Below, in pieces: positions 15,933-25,688 of a stretch of DNA of 64,000 nt (position 1 is its first letter; each line of letters opens with the position of its first letter). This DNA is from a bacterium (GTDB lineage Bacteria; Bacillota; Clostridia; Oscillospirales; Oscillospiraceae): assembly GCA_004562395.1 (NCBI GenBank), contig SFQY01000007.1, forward strand, positions 1-64,000, given 5' to 3'. A program made the translations under genes and the position numbers. A model generated the notes under the pieces. The model saw only the letters and a list, made by a program, of their open reading frames with translations. It did no database searches and was not told the DNA's origin.

Positions 15933-17791
15933 ACGGAAAGGATATTTTTTTGGGCCTGAAATATGTGGGGGACGATCTGATCGAGCTGGCGGAATACGGA
16001 CGGTTTCCCACGGCCGCGGAAAAGGAAAAACAGAAAAAGACCGCCCGCCCCACAATCCGCAGACCCCTGCTGATCGCGGCGCTGATTGCCATGCTCCTGC
16101 TCCTGGTGGGCTGCGCGGTGGCGTATGTCCTGAGTATTCAGGATATGAAGGTTGGTGAACAGCAGGAAATCTACCAGGACTTTTCCGCGGATGGCCGGGA
16201 GTACCTGGGGGAGAAAACCGTTACGCAGCAGGTGCTGACGCTCGCGGGAATTAAGGGCAGTCCAAGCTATCAAGCCGCGCAGGAATGGTTTGACTTTAAG
16301 CAAGAATATGATCCTGACCACTCCATTATCGTTAGTCTCATGAGCGAAGGCAATGTCCCGGACTATCCAATCGAATACAGCGCCTACAATATTTACTCTC
16401 AGGAAATGAAGGATAAGCTGGATGAGATCGTGGACAAGTATGATTTAAAACTCATTGGTGGGCCCGTTTCCTTCCGGACTACGAAACTGTTGTGCAAAGC
16501 CCTGGGAATGGAGGACATTCTTGTACCCGGCAGTGAAGCTACCATGAGAATCAACAGTGCGGGGTACCGGGAATGTGGAAATCTGACATTGGACTTTGAT
16601 ATCAATGTCCCTGGAGAAAAGGATACCCCGGCAGAGGAAACCCAATGCTCCTTATACTACCGGAAAAAGGACTGCTTTACGGAAGAGGTCATCGGGCTTA
16701 ATGAGATCAGCGACTGGAAGGAATGGAACTATACCACAAAGTCCGGCGCTGATGTGCTGATTCTCCGGTCATCTTCTGACTGGCGGGGATGGATCATCTG
16801 CGATATGCCGGAGTATACGGCAACGCTCCGAATAGAAGCCATTGACGAGGTTTATATCAGTGACGAAGCCGGCAATACCATCGTTCAGCGTACGGAAATG
16901 ACAGACCGGCAGATAGAATTGCTGACAGATGCCATTGACTTCTCCATCGAACCGAAGCTGGTGGAAGGATATGAAAGTCTTGATGATGGAGCCGTTGGCT
17001 CCGGGGAGAAGATCAATGGCTATTCCATTGAGTTGAAGTCCGCCGTGACCGATGGGCAGATCGCCTACATCACCCTGGGGATCACCGCTCCGGAGGGTGT
17101 GACGCTGATCGACTCTGACATCTCCGATTATATGCTGACCCACGGCAACACATGGGGGTTCTTTGAGCCGGTCACCGAGGGCCTGAATAAGACCGGAGGT
17201 TCAAACGGTTGGTGCGAGGATGATGGGGATGGGCTGAGCAATACCCTGAACTATGTGCTGGAGGTAACGCCGGACTGCGAGAATGGTCAGATGCCCTTCG
17301 CTCCGGGAAATGTCTGGAACCTCTACTGGGAGGATATCTACAGCAGCTATTGGGACGAAGAAAATATCAAACAGCAGGAAAATCTGATAGCTGAGGGTAC
17401 CTGGAGCTTTGATGTCGTCTTTGAGGGGAAGCCCATTGGGGAACTGGAACTGATCCGGGAACCCGTCACAGTCAAGGCAGTCTACGGTTGGGACCTGGAC
17501 GGAAACGATGTTTCCAAAGAAACCCGGATCACATCCTTCCTCCTGCGCTCCCTCAGCGCGACCGTTTTCTGCGACATGGAGAACGCCGCTCCGGATTTCC
17601 TGACCAACCGCGAACGCTGCATTTATGTGGTGCTGAAGGACGGAAGCCGGATTTCCCTGCACAGCGAAAGTGCCAGTCCCGGAAAGCAAAATCTGACAGC
17701 GGATTGTCCCATTGCGCTTGATCAGGTGGACTACGTCCTTCTGGCAGACGGTACCAGACTCACGGTTCCTGCAGAAGGGGAAAATCCATAA
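15929..17791 (+). CDS. Single-pass membrane partner of sigma factor (module 5)
   Basis: A 620-residue protein of the same sub-type as the 8974 product. A cytosolic N-terminus of about 48 residues is followed by a membrane helix (LLIAALIAMLLLLVGCAVAYVL, about 50-71). The outer region starts with LTLAGIKGSPSYQAAQEWFDFKQEYDPD and later has ITAPEGVTLIDSD and EDDGDGLSNTLNYV (about residue 430). The C-terminus ends with a small domain shared with 8974 (CPIALDQVDYVLLADGTRLTVP). It is coupled to the sigma gene by the ATGA overlap. An anti-sigma/sensor role is inferred. Confidence 0.8.
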   Translation: MNGKDIFLGLKYVGDDLIELAEYGRFPTAAEKEKQKKTARPTIRRPLLIAALIAMLLLLVGCAVAYVLSIQDMKVGEQQEIYQDFSADGREYLGEKTVTQQVLTLAGIKGSPSYQAAQEWFDFKQEYDPDHSIIVSLMSEGNVPDYPIEYSAYNIYSQEMKDKLDEIVDKYDLKLIGGPVSFRTTKLLCKALGMEDILVPGSEATMRINSAGYRECGNLTLDFDINVPGEKDTPAEETQCSLYYRKKDCFTEEVIGLNEISDWKEWNYTTKSGADVLILRSSSDWRGWIICDMPEYTATLRIEAIDEVYISDEAGNTIVQRTEMTDRQIELLTDAIDFSIEPKLVEGYESLDDGAVGSGEKINGYSIELKSAVTDGQIAYITLGITAPEGVTLIDSDISDYMLTHGNTWGFFEPVTEGLNKTGGSNGWCEDDGDGLSNTLNYVLEVTPDCENGQMPFAPGNVWNLYWEDIYSSYWDEENIKQQENLIAEGTWSFDVVFEGKPIGELELIREPVTVKAVYGWDLDGNDVSKETRITSFLLRSLSATVFCDMENAAPDFLTNRERCIYVVLKDGSRISLHSESASPGKQNLTADCPIALDQVDYVLLADGTRLTVPAEGENP

Positions 17792-17872
17792 TTCGCTGTG
17801 ACGATTCCGTGGGGGAAAAGTCATCAGTAAAGCGTTTCCGAATGAATTTCGGATGCGACGGGAAGGCAAATA

Positions 17873-17910
17873 AGAGCCTGCCTCCGATGGATCGGAGGCA
17901 GGCTCTTTGG
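17873..17910 (+). terminator. Hairpin terminator after module 5
   Basis: A perfect 15-bp stem (AGAGCCTGCCTCCGA and its complement) with a TGGA loop, followed by only TTGGGT. The stem is strong but the T-run is poor. The remaining 250 nt up to the DUF6774 gene hold nothing I recognise. Confidence 0.65.
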
Positions 17911-18166
17911 GTTTCGGCATGGGCACGGGATTCCATGGATTCCGTTTCCTTCAGCGGGAAAGGCACATGGCCTGTGCCATCATAGGGCAGTGCCGCCCAC
18001 GTAAGGATTCTGCTGACCGGTTCTTAACGGCGGCAATATCCGATGGGGCGGAGAAGTAACAATATCCGCCGCGGGGCTGAAGAAAAGCCACTGTTTTCCC
18101 GGGTTTTCGCGGGGAATCGGGACAGGGGAGGAAGGAGGCGCATAGAATGCTCCGGAGGTGACTTCC

Positions 18167-18343
18167 ATGAACGGATGCGAACTGACGGCCTCCGTCACCG
18201 CCCTGGCAAACGCCATCGCCTGCCGGATGAATCCCGAAGAGCTGACCCTTCTGGCGGCGGTGCTGACCCAGCTGGGAGATACCCTCAATACCATCGCCCT
18301 CCGGCGGAGCCTGTGCGAAAACACCCCGGCATCCGGCCAATGA
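18167..18343 (+). CDS. Small DUF6774-like protein
   Basis: A 58-residue cytosolic protein (MNGCELTASVTALANAIACRM, then EELTLLAAVLTQLGDTLNTIALRR). It matches small conserved proteins of unknown function common in Clostridia that I recall under the DUF6774 name. CGGAGGTGA (18153-18161) ends 5 nt before the ATG at 18167, which excludes the overlapping GTG at 18158 as start. It is a stand-alone gene between the sigma array and the ABC transporter. Function unknown. Confidence 0.7.
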   Translation: MNGCELTASVTALANAIACRMNPEELTLLAAVLTQLGDTLNTIALRRSLCENTPASGQ

Positions 18344-18484
18344 GCCGGGTGCCTGCACCCGGAACGCATTCGGGCCGGGCAGCAGCCGGAAAACCTGTTT
18401 TCCTGCACAATTCTGCTTCCCGAAAAGCTTTGAAGAATGTGAGTTTCTACCAAAATCCGTCCCTATTTTTGTGCGGCTTGGCGA

Positions 18485-18513
18485 TTGATGGACAGGGTGA
18501 TCTGTGCTATAAT
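18485..18513 (+). promoter_or_regulatory. Promoter of the ABC transporter operon
   Basis: TTGATG (18485-18490), a 17-nt spacer and TATAAT (18508-18513). It leaves a leader of about 85 nt before the binding-protein gene. I do not recognise a riboswitch in the leader. Confidence 0.75.
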
Positions 18514-18606
18514 ACTTCTGTTCCGGGGTTCCCATGGATCCCGGCCAATGGGCTTTCCCAGCTTCGCGCTGTGACGGCATATACATTATCATAGGAGGAA
18601 CATAAA

Positions 18607-19695
18607 ATGAAAAAGCTGCTTGCCCTGCTGCTGGCCTGCGTGATGGTTGTTGGCCTGTTTGCCGGCTGCTCCAGTGAGAAACCCGCCGAGACCACCGCTC
18701 CCAAGAGCGAAGCCCCGGCTGCCACCGAGCCCGCCAGCGCGGAGACCGAGCCTGCCGAGAAGGCTCCTGAGGACTATACCGGCAACTTGGTGGTCTACTC
18801 TCCCCATGACGCCGATCCTCTGAACGCGGGCGTTACCCTGTTCGAACAGAAGTATCCCAATATCAAGGTTGAGGTCATCGCTGCTGGTACCGGCGAGCTG
18901 TGCCAGCGTATCGTGGCCGAGTCTGCCAATCCCCAGGGCGACGTCCTGTGGGGCGGCGGAGCCGACACCCTGGCCGCTTACACCGACTACTTCGCTCCTT
19001 ATGTCTGCGCCAACGATGATGTCATCGGCGAGGCCTACAAGGATGCCGACGATATGTGGATCGGCGAGTCTCCTCTGCCCATGGTCTTCATTTATAACAA
19101 GACCATGATCGACGAGGCCGACGTTCCCACCACCTGGGAAGGCCTGTGCGACGAGTCCCTGAAGGGCAAGATCGCCTACGCGTCCCCCGCAAAGTCCGGC
19201 TCCGCTTACACCCAGCTTTGCACCATGCTGTTCAGCCAGCCCACGCTGGATGAGGGCTGGGATCTGGTCAGCCGGTTCATCGCCAACCTGGACGGCAAGA
19301 TTCAGGATTCCTCCGGCAACTGCCACAAGCTGGTGGCCGCCGGTGAGTACACCCTGGGTGTTACCATTGAAAAGTCCGCCGTTCTGTATGCCGACAACCC
19401 CGACATCGGCTACGTCTATCCCGAGAAGAACTCTGCCGTTCCCGACGGTGTGGCTCTGATCAAGAACTGCCCCAACGAGGAGAACGCCAAGCTGTTCATC
19501 GACTTCGTCACCGGCCTGGAGTGCCAGACCGCGCAGAACAGTGACTGGGCCCGCCGTCCCGTCCGCAGCGACATGACCCCCAAGGGCCTGTGCGAGCTGA
19601 GCGAGCTGGATCTTGGCGACTACGACTTCAGCTACGCCGCCAACAACAAGGAATCCATTGTTGAGAAGTGGAATGACCTGACCGTAGGCGGTTAA
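18607..19695 (+). CDS. Extracellular solute-binding lipoprotein, ferric-type ABC importer
   Basis: A 362-residue lipoprotein with the signal peptide MKKLLALLLACVMVVGLFAG and lipid-attached Cys21. A low-complexity Pro/Ala/Thr/Glu linker follows (about 25-58). The mature fold begins NLVVYSPHDADPLNAGVTLFEQKYPNIKVEV and continues with WGGGADTLAAYTDYF and MVFIYNKTMI, as in the FbpA/AfuA-like cluster of periplasmic binding proteins. AGGAGG precedes the ATG. Codon use is highly biased toward C-ending codons, which suggests high expression. Members of this group bind ferric iron but also phosphonates or polyols, so the substrate is not settled by sequence. Confidence 0.87.
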   Translation: MKKLLALLLACVMVVGLFAGCSSEKPAETTAPKSEAPAATEPASAETEPAEKAPEDYTGNLVVYSPHDADPLNAGVTLFEQKYPNIKVEVIAAGTGELCQRIVAESANPQGDVLWGGGADTLAAYTDYFAPYVCANDDVIGEAYKDADDMWIGESPLPMVFIYNKTMIDEADVPTTWEGLCDESLKGKIAYASPAKSGSAYTQLCTMLFSQPTLDEGWDLVSRFIANLDGKIQDSSGNCHKLVAAGEYTLGVTIEKSAVLYADNPDIGYVYPEKNSAVPDGVALIKNCPNEENAKLFIDFVTGLECQTAQNSDWARRPVRSDMTPKGLCELSELDLGDYDFSYAANNKESIVEKWNDLTVGG

Positions 19696-19710
19696 TCCCA
19701 ATTGCAGCGG

Positions 19711-19787
19711 AGGGAGTCCCCCAGGGGGACTCCCTCTTTCCAAAAGACCGTGCAGCTGAAAAAAGCCGCCTTTTCGGCGTTTTTTTT
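19711..19787 (+). terminator. Two hairpins between binding-protein and ATPase genes
   Basis: The first is AGGGAGTCCC / GGGACTCCCT (19711-19735). The second is an A-run, GCCG, CGGC and an eight-T run (19759-19787), a good intrinsic terminator on either strand. Partial termination here would give much more binding protein than membrane components, a common arrangement. Confidence 0.75.
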
Positions 19788-19830
19788 GAGTTGCACTGCA
19801 GACTTATTCCAGACAGAAGGAGAACATTTT

Positions 19831-20907
19831 ATGAGCAATGAGGTCATCATCAAGGACGCAGTGAAGCGCTACGGCGATTTTACCGCGCTCAACGGCGTTT
19901 CCCTGGACATCCGGGAGGGAGAGTTTTTTACGCTTCTGGGTCCCTCCGGCTGCGGCAAGACCACGCTTCTGCGTATGATCGCCGGTTTTAACTCCATTGA
20001 AGGCGGCGATTTCTATTTCGGAGAAAAGCGTATCAACGACGTTCCCGCCCATAAGCGGGATATCGGCATGGTGTTCCAGAACTACGCCATTTTCCCCCAC
20101 CTGACGGTCAGCGAAAATGTGGCCTACGGCCTGAAGGCCCGGAAGGTCCCCAAAAATGAGATCGGCCCCCGGGTGGCCGAGGCTCTGGAGCTGGTGCAGA
20201 TCGCCCACCTGGCGGACCGGAAGCCCAACGAGCTCTCCGGCGGCCAGCAGCAGCGTGTAGCCCTGGCCCGCGCCTTCGTCATTGAGCCCAGCGTGCTTCT
20301 GATGGACGAGCCTCTTTCCAACCTGGACGCCAAGCTGCGGGTGCAGATGCGCTCCGTCATCAAAAAGCTCCAGCGCCGCCTGGGCATCACCACCATTTAC
20401 GTCACCCACGACCAGGAGGAGGCCCTGGCCATTTCCGACCGGATCGCCGTTATGAAGGAGGGCCGCATCATGCAGATCGGCACCCCCAACGAGATCTACG
20501 CCAAGCCCCAGAACCCCTTCGTTGCGGGCTTCATCGGCGTCAGCAATTTCCTGGACTGCCAGGTGGAGGCCGACGGCAGCGGACCCGCCGCAGTCACCAT
20601 TCAGGGAGAGCTGCAGACCCGGATCCCCGTGAGCCGCGCCTATCACGGCCCCGCCAAGCTCTCCGCCCGGCCGGAGCAGCTCTTCTTCAGCCCGGAGGGT
20701 ATGCCCGGGGAGATCCTGTTCTCCACCTTCCTGGGGGACTTCATCGAGTACGAGGTCCAGCTGGACAACGGCCAGAGCCTCATTGTCAACGAGTATACCA
20801 AGGACACCACCACCGTCCACCGGGACGGGGAGCGGGTCTTCCTGCGCTTTGACCCCGCCCGGGTCAGCCTCTATGAGGCGGAATCCGAGGAGGTGCTTTC
20901 GTTGTGA
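19831..20907 (+). CDS. ABC transporter ATPase (PotA/FbpC type)
   Basis: A 358-residue ATPase. The Walker A motif is GPSGCGKTT (about 37-45), the Q-loop is in [12 protein letters not shown], the signature is [14 protein letters not shown], Walker B is VLLMDEP and the switch His is in YVTHDQEEA. The last 110 residues form a TOBE-like regulatory domain (about 260-350). The ATG at 19831 is preceded by AGAAGGAGA; the longer frame from 19702 would be translated across the terminator. It energises the permease encoded next, whose GTG start overlaps this stop (GTGA). Confidence 0.92.
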   Translation: MSNEVIIKDAVKRYGDFTALNGVSLDIREGEFFTLLGPSGCGKTTLLRMIAGFNSIEGGDFYFGEKRINDVPAHKRDIGMVFQNYAIFPHLTVSENVAYGLKARKVPKNEIGPRVAEALELVQIAHLADRKPNELSGGQQQRVALARAFVIEPSVLLMDEPLSNLDAKLRVQMRSVIKKLQRRLGITTIYVTHDQEEALAISDRIAVMKEGRIMQIGTPNEIYAKPQNPFVAGFIGVSNFLDCQVEADGSGPAAVTIQGELQTRIPVSRAYHGPAKLSARPEQLFFSPEGMPGEILFSTFLGDFIEYEVQLDNGQSLIVNEYTKDTTTVHRDGERVFLRFDPARVSLYEAESEEVLSL

Positions 20908-22565
20908 AGCAGAAACGCGCCCAGAAATGGAGGCCCGACTTCTGGTTCTTCACGAAGCTGTTCGTGATCCTGAGCATGTGCCTGTTCATTGTGTATCCCT
21001 TCTATACCATCATCACCAAGAGTGTGTTCTCCAACAAGGTGGAGGGTATCACGCTGTATAATTTCGTCCGGTTCTTTACCAAGCCCTACTATTATCAGAC
21101 CCTGCAGCGGTCGCTGTTCGTGTGTATTGCCACCGTGATCACCACCACCGTCATCGGCGTACCCATCGCCTATCTGATGACCCGGTACAATGTGGCGGGG
21201 AAAAAGCTGCTGCACATCTTCATCATCATGTCTTTGATGAGCCCGCCCTTCATCGGCGCCTACTCCTGGATCATTCTGCTGGGCCGCAACGGCCTTCTGG
21301 CAAAGCTTTTCGGCCTGATCGGACTGACGGCGCCCACTATCTACGGACGTGACGGCATTGTTTTCGTCTTCACCCTACACCTGTTCCCTTACATCTATCT
21401 GTATACCTCCGGCGCCATGAACAGCATCGACAGCTCCCTGGAGGAGGCGGCGGAGAATCTGGGCATGAACAAGCTCAAGCGGATCTGGACCGTCACCCTG
21501 CCGGTGATCCTGCCCTCCATTCTGGCAGGCTGCGTCATGGTGTTCATGACCTCCCTGGCGGACTTCGGCACCCCCATGCTGCTGGGCGAGGGCTATACCG
21601 TGCTGCCGGTGCTGGTTTACAACGAGTACATGTCCGAAAGCGCCGTCAACCCCTATATGGCCTCGGCACTGTCCGTGATCATTGTGGCCTGCTCGCTGCT
21701 GGTGCTGACCTTCCAGAAGCTGGTCATTGACAAGCGCAATTATCAGATGAGTTCCCTGCGGCCGCCTCAGGAGACGGTCCTTCATGGCTGGAAGCGGGTG
21801 CTGGTCTCTCTGCCCATTTACATTGTGGTATTCCTGGCCTTCCTGCCCCAGATCGTGGTGGTCTGCCAGTCCTTCGTGGAGCGCAGCTTCTCCGGTGTTG
21901 TGAAGGGCATCAACCTGAACAACTACCGGGCGATCCTCTCCCGGCTGGGCACCAATATCCGGAATACCTATGTCTTCTCCCTGGTGGCCATTGTGTTTAT
22001 CATCGTGCTGGGCATTCTGGTGTCCTACATTCTGGTCCGCAAAAAGGGGAAGGTGGCAAACCTCATCGATACCCTGATCATGTTCCCCTACGTGATCCCC
22101 GGCTCCGTCCTCGGTATCGGCCTGATCGTTGCCTTCAACCGCAAGCCCCTGATGCTGGTGGGTACCGCCGCCATCATGATCATCTCCTACATCGTCCGGA
22201 AGCTGCCCTACACCGTCCGCTCCGGTTCGGCCTTCCTGTATCAGATGGATCCCAGCGTGGAGGAGGCCTCCATCAACCTGGGTGTCTCTCCCATGAAGAC
22301 CTTCTTCACCGTCACCGCCCGTATGATGCTGCCGGGCATCATGTCCGGCGCGGTGCTGAGCTGGATCACCTGCATCAATGAGCTGTCCAGCTCCATCATG
22401 CTCTATTCCGGCAAAACCTCCACCATCGCCGTGGCCATCTACCAGGAGGTCACCCGTATGAGCGACGGAACCGCCGGCGCCCTGGCCACCATCCTGACGG
22501 TGACCACCATTATCTCTCTGCTCATCGTGTTCCGGGCCACAAAGGGGAAGGTGAAGATCGTCTGA
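20904..22565 (+). CDS. ABC transporter permease, two fused membrane domains (FbpB type)
   Basis: A 553-residue integral membrane protein with about twelve helices in two homologous halves, as in ferric-ion permeases of the FbpB/AfuB family. Each half carries an EAA loop for ATPase contact: LEEAAENLGMNKLKRIWTVTLP (about residue 180) and VEEASINLGVSPMKTFFTVTA (about residue 452). The GTG start lies within the ATPase stop. One polypeptide therefore supplies both permease subunits, and with the ATPase dimer and the binding protein the importer is complete. Confidence 0.92.
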   Translation: MKQKRAQKWRPDFWFFTKLFVILSMCLFIVYPFYTIITKSVFSNKVEGITLYNFVRFFTKPYYYQTLQRSLFVCIATVITTTVIGVPIAYLMTRYNVAGKKLLHIFIIMSLMSPPFIGAYSWIILLGRNGLLAKLFGLIGLTAPTIYGRDGIVFVFTLHLFPYIYLYTSGAMNSIDSSLEEAAENLGMNKLKRIWTVTLPVILPSILAGCVMVFMTSLADFGTPMLLGEGYTVLPVLVYNEYMSESAVNPYMASALSVIIVACSLLVLTFQKLVIDKRNYQMSSLRPPQETVLHGWKRVLVSLPIYIVVFLAFLPQIVVVCQSFVERSFSGVVKGINLNNYRAILSRLGTNIRNTYVFSLVAIVFIIVLGILVSYILVRKKGKVANLIDTLIMFPYVIPGSVLGIGLIVAFNRKPLMLVGTAAIMIISYIVRKLPYTVRSGSAFLYQMDPSVEEASINLGVSPMKTFFTVTARMMLPGIMSGAVLSWITCINELSSSIMLYSGKTSTIAVAIYQEVTRMSDGTAGALATILTVTTIISLLIVFRATKGKVKIV

Positions 22566-23182
22566 TGATACGTAATCTGATTTTTGACATGGGCGGCGTG
22601 CTGATCCGGTTTGACCGGGAGCTTTTCCTGGACCGGCTGAAGCTGGAAAAGCCGGACCGGCAGCTTCTGATGAACCAGGTGTTTCTGTCCCTGGAATGGG
22701 CCAGGATGGACCGGGGCTCCATGACGGAGGACCAGGCGGTGGAAAGCATCTGCGCCAGAGTTCCCCGGCACCTTCATGGGGCCGTGGAGGCCCTGGTCAA
22801 GCACTGGGACGAGCCGCTGCTGCCTGTGGAGGGCATGGAGGAGCTGATCCGGGAGCTGAAGGAATCCGGCTACGGGATTTACCTGCTTTCCAACGCCAGC
22901 TTCCGCCAGCACGAATACTGGCCCCGGATCGGCGCCAGCCGTTACTTTGACGCTACTCTTATCTCTGCCGACGAAGGACTGGTGAAGCCCCAGCCGGAAA
23001 TTTACCGCCTTGCCCTGGAGCGCTTCGGTCTGCGCCCGGAAGAATGCTTTTTTATCGACGACCTTCCCGCCAATGTGGAGGGAGCTTCTGTCTGCGGCAT
23101 TTCCGGGGCGGTGTTTCATGGCAGCGCCGCCGAGCTGCGCCGGGATCTCCGGGCCGCGGGGGTCCGCGTCAGCCTCATCTGA
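22565..23182 (+). CDS. HAD-superfamily hydrolase
   Basis: A 205-residue phosphatase-like protein. Motif I is FDMGGVL (Asp8), motif II LLSNAS (about 112), motif III the Lys in VKPQPEIY (about 140) and motif IV FFIDDLPANV (about 160). The helical cap lies between residues 15 and 85, as in HAD subfamily IA (epoxide hydrolase N-like/YihX type). Its ATG overlaps the permease stop by one base (TGATG), so it is co-translated with the transporter. Substrate unknown; a sugar phosphate or similar is usual for this subfamily. Confidence 0.87.
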   Translation: MIRNLIFDMGGVLIRFDRELFLDRLKLEKPDRQLLMNQVFLSLEWARMDRGSMTEDQAVESICARVPRHLHGAVEALVKHWDEPLLPVEGMEELIRELKESGYGIYLLSNASFRQHEYWPRIGASRYFDATLISADEGLVKPQPEIYRLALERFGLRPEECFFIDDLPANVEGASVCGISGAVFHGSAAELRRDLRAAGVRVSLI

Positions 23183-23189
23183 ACATCCT

Positions 23190-23222
23190 GTGCCTCTCCC
23201 GGAAGGGAGGGGCACATTTTTG
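23190..23222 (+). terminator. Intrinsic terminator of the ABC operon
   Basis: GTGCCTCTCCC (23190-23200), a GGAA loop, then GGGAGGGGCAC (23205-23215) and ATTTTT. Confidence 0.85.
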
Positions 23223-23429
23223 GCTTTTCATCGGCAAAATCACCAATTTTTCTGAAAAAATCATCCTCTTATCGACAAAGCGCAGAAAATGTTGAATATT
23301 GTCGAAATAGGTGTGGAAGTTCGGAAAAAATATGGTACAATAGACCTGTATGTTTTCCAAGGCAAATTCCAAGAAGCAGATGATTTTGTACCATACAAAA
23401 ACAATTGTGATGAAGGAGCCAAAAATTAT

Positions 23430-24578
23430 ATGTCCAACAACAGCATTACGCCGTCCAGCTTTTTTAACCCTGAGACCCAGGTCGCGGATCTGGGGCTCAT
23501 TGCCTGCCCCGGCGCCGAGGAATTTACGAACCTGATCGACCGCCATCTGGTTTCCTGGGCAGAGGAAGCCGGCTTCAAGCGGGATACCTTTATCATCCCC
23601 TGCGATTGCCCCCGTTTCCAGAGCGGCGACGCCAAGGGCCTGGTGAAGGAATCCGCCCGGGGCGACGATATTTTCTTCGTGGTGGATCCCGGCAACTACA
23701 GCCTCACCTACAATCTGTTCGGCCATGAGAATCATATGTCCCCCGATGACCACTTCGCCAACCTGAAGCGTTTGATTCAGGCCGTGGCGGGACGTGCCCA
23801 CCGGATGAGCGTCATTATGCCCAGCCTCTACGGCGGCCGCCAGCATCGCCGGATCGCCCGGGAGAGTCTGGACTGCGCGGTGGCGCTTCAGGAACTGCAG
23901 AATATGGGCATCAAGAACATCATCACCTTTGATGCCCACGATCCCAGACTGATGAACGCGGTCCCTCTGATGAGCTTTGACAACGTGATGCCCACCTATC
24001 AGGTGCTGAAGACCCTGCTGCGCCATATGCCGGAGCTGAACTTCGACAAGGAGCATTTCATTGTCATCAGCCCCGACGAGGGCGCCATGAGCCGGAACAT
24101 GTATTTCTCCAGCGTGCTGGGCTGCAACCTGGGCATGTTCTACAAGCGCCGGGACTACAGCCGGGTGGTGGATGGCCGCAACCCCATTGTGGCCCATGAA
24201 TATCTGGGCGAGAGCGTGGAAGGGAAGACCGTCTTCATCGCCGACGATATCATCGCCTCCGGGGAGAGTATGCTGGAGGTGGCCCGGGAGCTTCGCAGCC
24301 GGGGAGCCAAGTATATCATCGCTGACGCCACCTTCCCCCTGTTTACCAGCGGCCTGGCCAAGTTTGACGCTGCCGTGAAGGAGGGGGTCCTCACCGCCGT
24401 GCTGGGTACCAACCTGACCTACCGCAAGCCGGAGCTGCTGGAGCGGGACTGGTATTTTGATGTGGACTGCTCCAAGTATACCGCTTATTTCGTCGCCGCC
24501 ATCAACCACGATATGTCCGTGTCCGCCATCTGCGATCCTCTGAAGAAGATCGAGGCGCTGCTGGCCGGACGCAGGTAA
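23430..24578 (+). CDS. prs: Ribose-phosphate pyrophosphokinase
   Basis: A 382-residue enzyme making 5-phosphoribosyl-1-diphosphate from ribose 5-phosphate and ATP, for nucleotide, His and Trp synthesis. The ATP-binding region includes FDAHDPRLMNAVPL (about residue 170). The PRPP loop is VFIADDIIASGESM (about 268-281) and the flexible-loop region RRDYSRVVDGRNP. It is longer than the usual 315 residues because of an N-terminal extension (about 50) and a short insertion, a form common in Clostridia. The ATG at 23430 follows GAAGGAG by 12 nt; a longer in-frame start at 23289 lacks a ribosome site and would be read through the untranslated leader. Confidence 0.92.
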   Translation: MSNNSITPSSFFNPETQVADLGLIACPGAEEFTNLIDRHLVSWAEEAGFKRDTFIIPCDCPRFQSGDAKGLVKESARGDDIFFVVDPGNYSLTYNLFGHENHMSPDDHFANLKRLIQAVAGRAHRMSVIMPSLYGGRQHRRIARESLDCAVALQELQNMGIKNIITFDAHDPRLMNAVPLMSFDNVMPTYQVLKTLLRHMPELNFDKEHFIVISPDEGAMSRNMYFSSVLGCNLGMFYKRRDYSRVVDGRNPIVAHEYLGESVEGKTVFIADDIIASGESMLEVARELRSRGAKYIIADATFPLFTSGLAKFDAAVKEGVLTAVLGTNLTYRKPELLERDWYFDVDCSKYTAYFVAAINHDMSVSAICDPLKKIEALLAGRR

Positions 24579-24597
24579 GTCTTTTCAAAACAAATCA

Positions 24598-24635
24598 GGC
24601 CGCCGGTTTCCTTTCGGAAAACCGGCGGCTGTTTT
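24598..24635 (+). terminator. Terminator of prs
   Basis: GCCGCCGGTTT (24599-24609) pairs with AAACCGGCGGC (24619-24629), followed by TGTTTT. It may act for both convergent genes. Confidence 0.85.
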
Positions 24636-24652
24636 CATGTTGGGAAGGTGGA

Positions 24653-25183
24653 TCAGCGGACGCTGGCTTTCGCTTCCAGCTCCGCGCCGTAGCGGAAAAT
24701 CAGGGAAGCCAGAATCAGTGCGATGCCCAGAATCAGACTGGGGAAATTGTCCCCGCTTCCTGCCGGGGACAGGTCGAAGCAGCCGTAGATCACGGCGCTG
24801 AGAATGGTGGCCACCAGCGGCATGAGGATGGTGTTGATGCCAAGCCTTTTGAGCTGCTCCGCGCCGCTGTCGGTGAAGGGAGTGCCCTGGGTCTGCTCGG
24901 CACGGAAATACCGCCAGGCCATCAGGAACAGAATCCCATCGGTCAGTGCGATTACCAGATCGGACAGCAGGGCCCCCAGCATCTGTCCCAGACCGGAGGT
25001 GGAGGTCAGCGCCTGCACAAGCTCCTGGCTGGCTCCCAGCACGGTTCCGCCGGTGTACCAGACCACTGCGCACAGGACCCCCGCCAGGCAGAGCCCTGCC
25101 CAGACGAAGGACAGGATCATGGCCGCCCGGGACAGGATCTCAAAAATATGAAAGGTTTTCTGAATGGTTTGAAGATGTTTCAT
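24653..25183 (-). CDS. DUF2975-like four-helix membrane protein
   Basis: A 176-residue membrane protein with four predicted helices (about 20-42, 78-95, 115-135, 148-165). The loop YFRAEQTQGTPFTDSGAEQLKRLGI, between the second and third helices, is typical of DUF2975 proteins, which are often encoded beside a small Cro-like regulator; none is present here. The ATG is preceded by AGGAGG (reading the minus strand). It lies 58 nt upstream of the PspC gene's end on the same strand, so the two may be co-transcribed. Function unknown. Confidence 0.7.
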   Translation of the reverse strand: MKHLQTIQKTFHIFEILSRAAMILSFVWAGLCLAGVLCAVVWYTGGTVLGASQELVQALTSTSGLGQMLGALLSDLVIALTDGILFLMAWRYFRAEQTQGTPFTDSGAEQLKRLGINTILMPLVATILSAVIYGCFDLSPAGSGDNFPSLILGIALILASLIFRYGAELEAKASVR

Positions 25184-25241
25184 GGTTTCCTCCTGTAAAG
25201 ATGATTTGTACCTTCGGGGGGCATTGCTCCGCTCAGCCGTT

Positions 25242-25433
25242 TCATGCTTCCGGCCCGCGGGGGATGATCAGCGCCGCGATGATGTAGGCCAGAAAGCCGC
25301 TGCCGCCCAGGGCACAGAACAGGATCCAGCCCAGCCGGACCAGGGTGGGATCGATGGAAAAGTATTCGGCGATGCCGCCGCAGACGCCGTCCAGCATCAC
25401 ATCATTTCTGGACTTGTAAAGCCGTTTAGTCAT
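25242..25433 (-). CDS. PspC-domain membrane protein
   Basis: A 63-residue protein consisting almost wholly of a PspC domain: basic N-terminus MTKRLYKSRND, then VMLDGVCGGIAEYFSIDPTLVRLGWILFC and one hydrophobic helix ending IIPRGPEA. PspC proteins act in phage-shock type envelope stress responses in other bacteria. ACGGAGGAAC lies 7 nt before the ATG at 25433; the frame is open further upstream but without a start of quality. Confidence 0.87.
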   Translation of the reverse strand: MTKRLYKSRNDVMLDGVCGGIAEYFSIDPTLVRLGWILFCALGGSGFLAYIIAALIIPRGPEA

Positions 25434-25622
25434 GAGCGTGTTCCTCCGTTTCTTCGTTGTGGATTTCCTTGATGTCCATATTCTACCAAAACATCCGGTT
25501 TCCGGATAGGCGGATTTTTCAGGGGAATGTGTCCAATTTATAGATAGAGGGGAGGAAAATCCCAAGGGCCGGTCTTCCGTGGAAATTCCCCGGATTTTCC
25601 CGGCAAAACCCTGATGCTGTCA

Positions 25623-25651
25623 TTGACTTTTCTGCCTGTTTGTGAAATAAT
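25623..25651 (+). promoter_or_regulatory. Promoter of aspS
   Basis: TTGACT (25623-25628), a 17-nt spacer and AATAAT (25646-25651). The leader is about 30 nt, too short for a T-box, and none was found. Confidence 0.65.
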
Positions 25652-25688
25652 AGGTAAGCTAATTTACAGATAAGAGAGGATTTTATCC

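Noticed and set aside
18607..22565. Assigning the ABC importer firmly to ferric iron
   Set aside because: Family similarity fits ferric-type systems, but related importers carry phosphonates or other solutes and the ligand residues cannot be decided here.
25652..25688. T-box or other riboswitch before aspS and hisS
   Set aside because: Leaders are far too short and lack the T-box core sequence.
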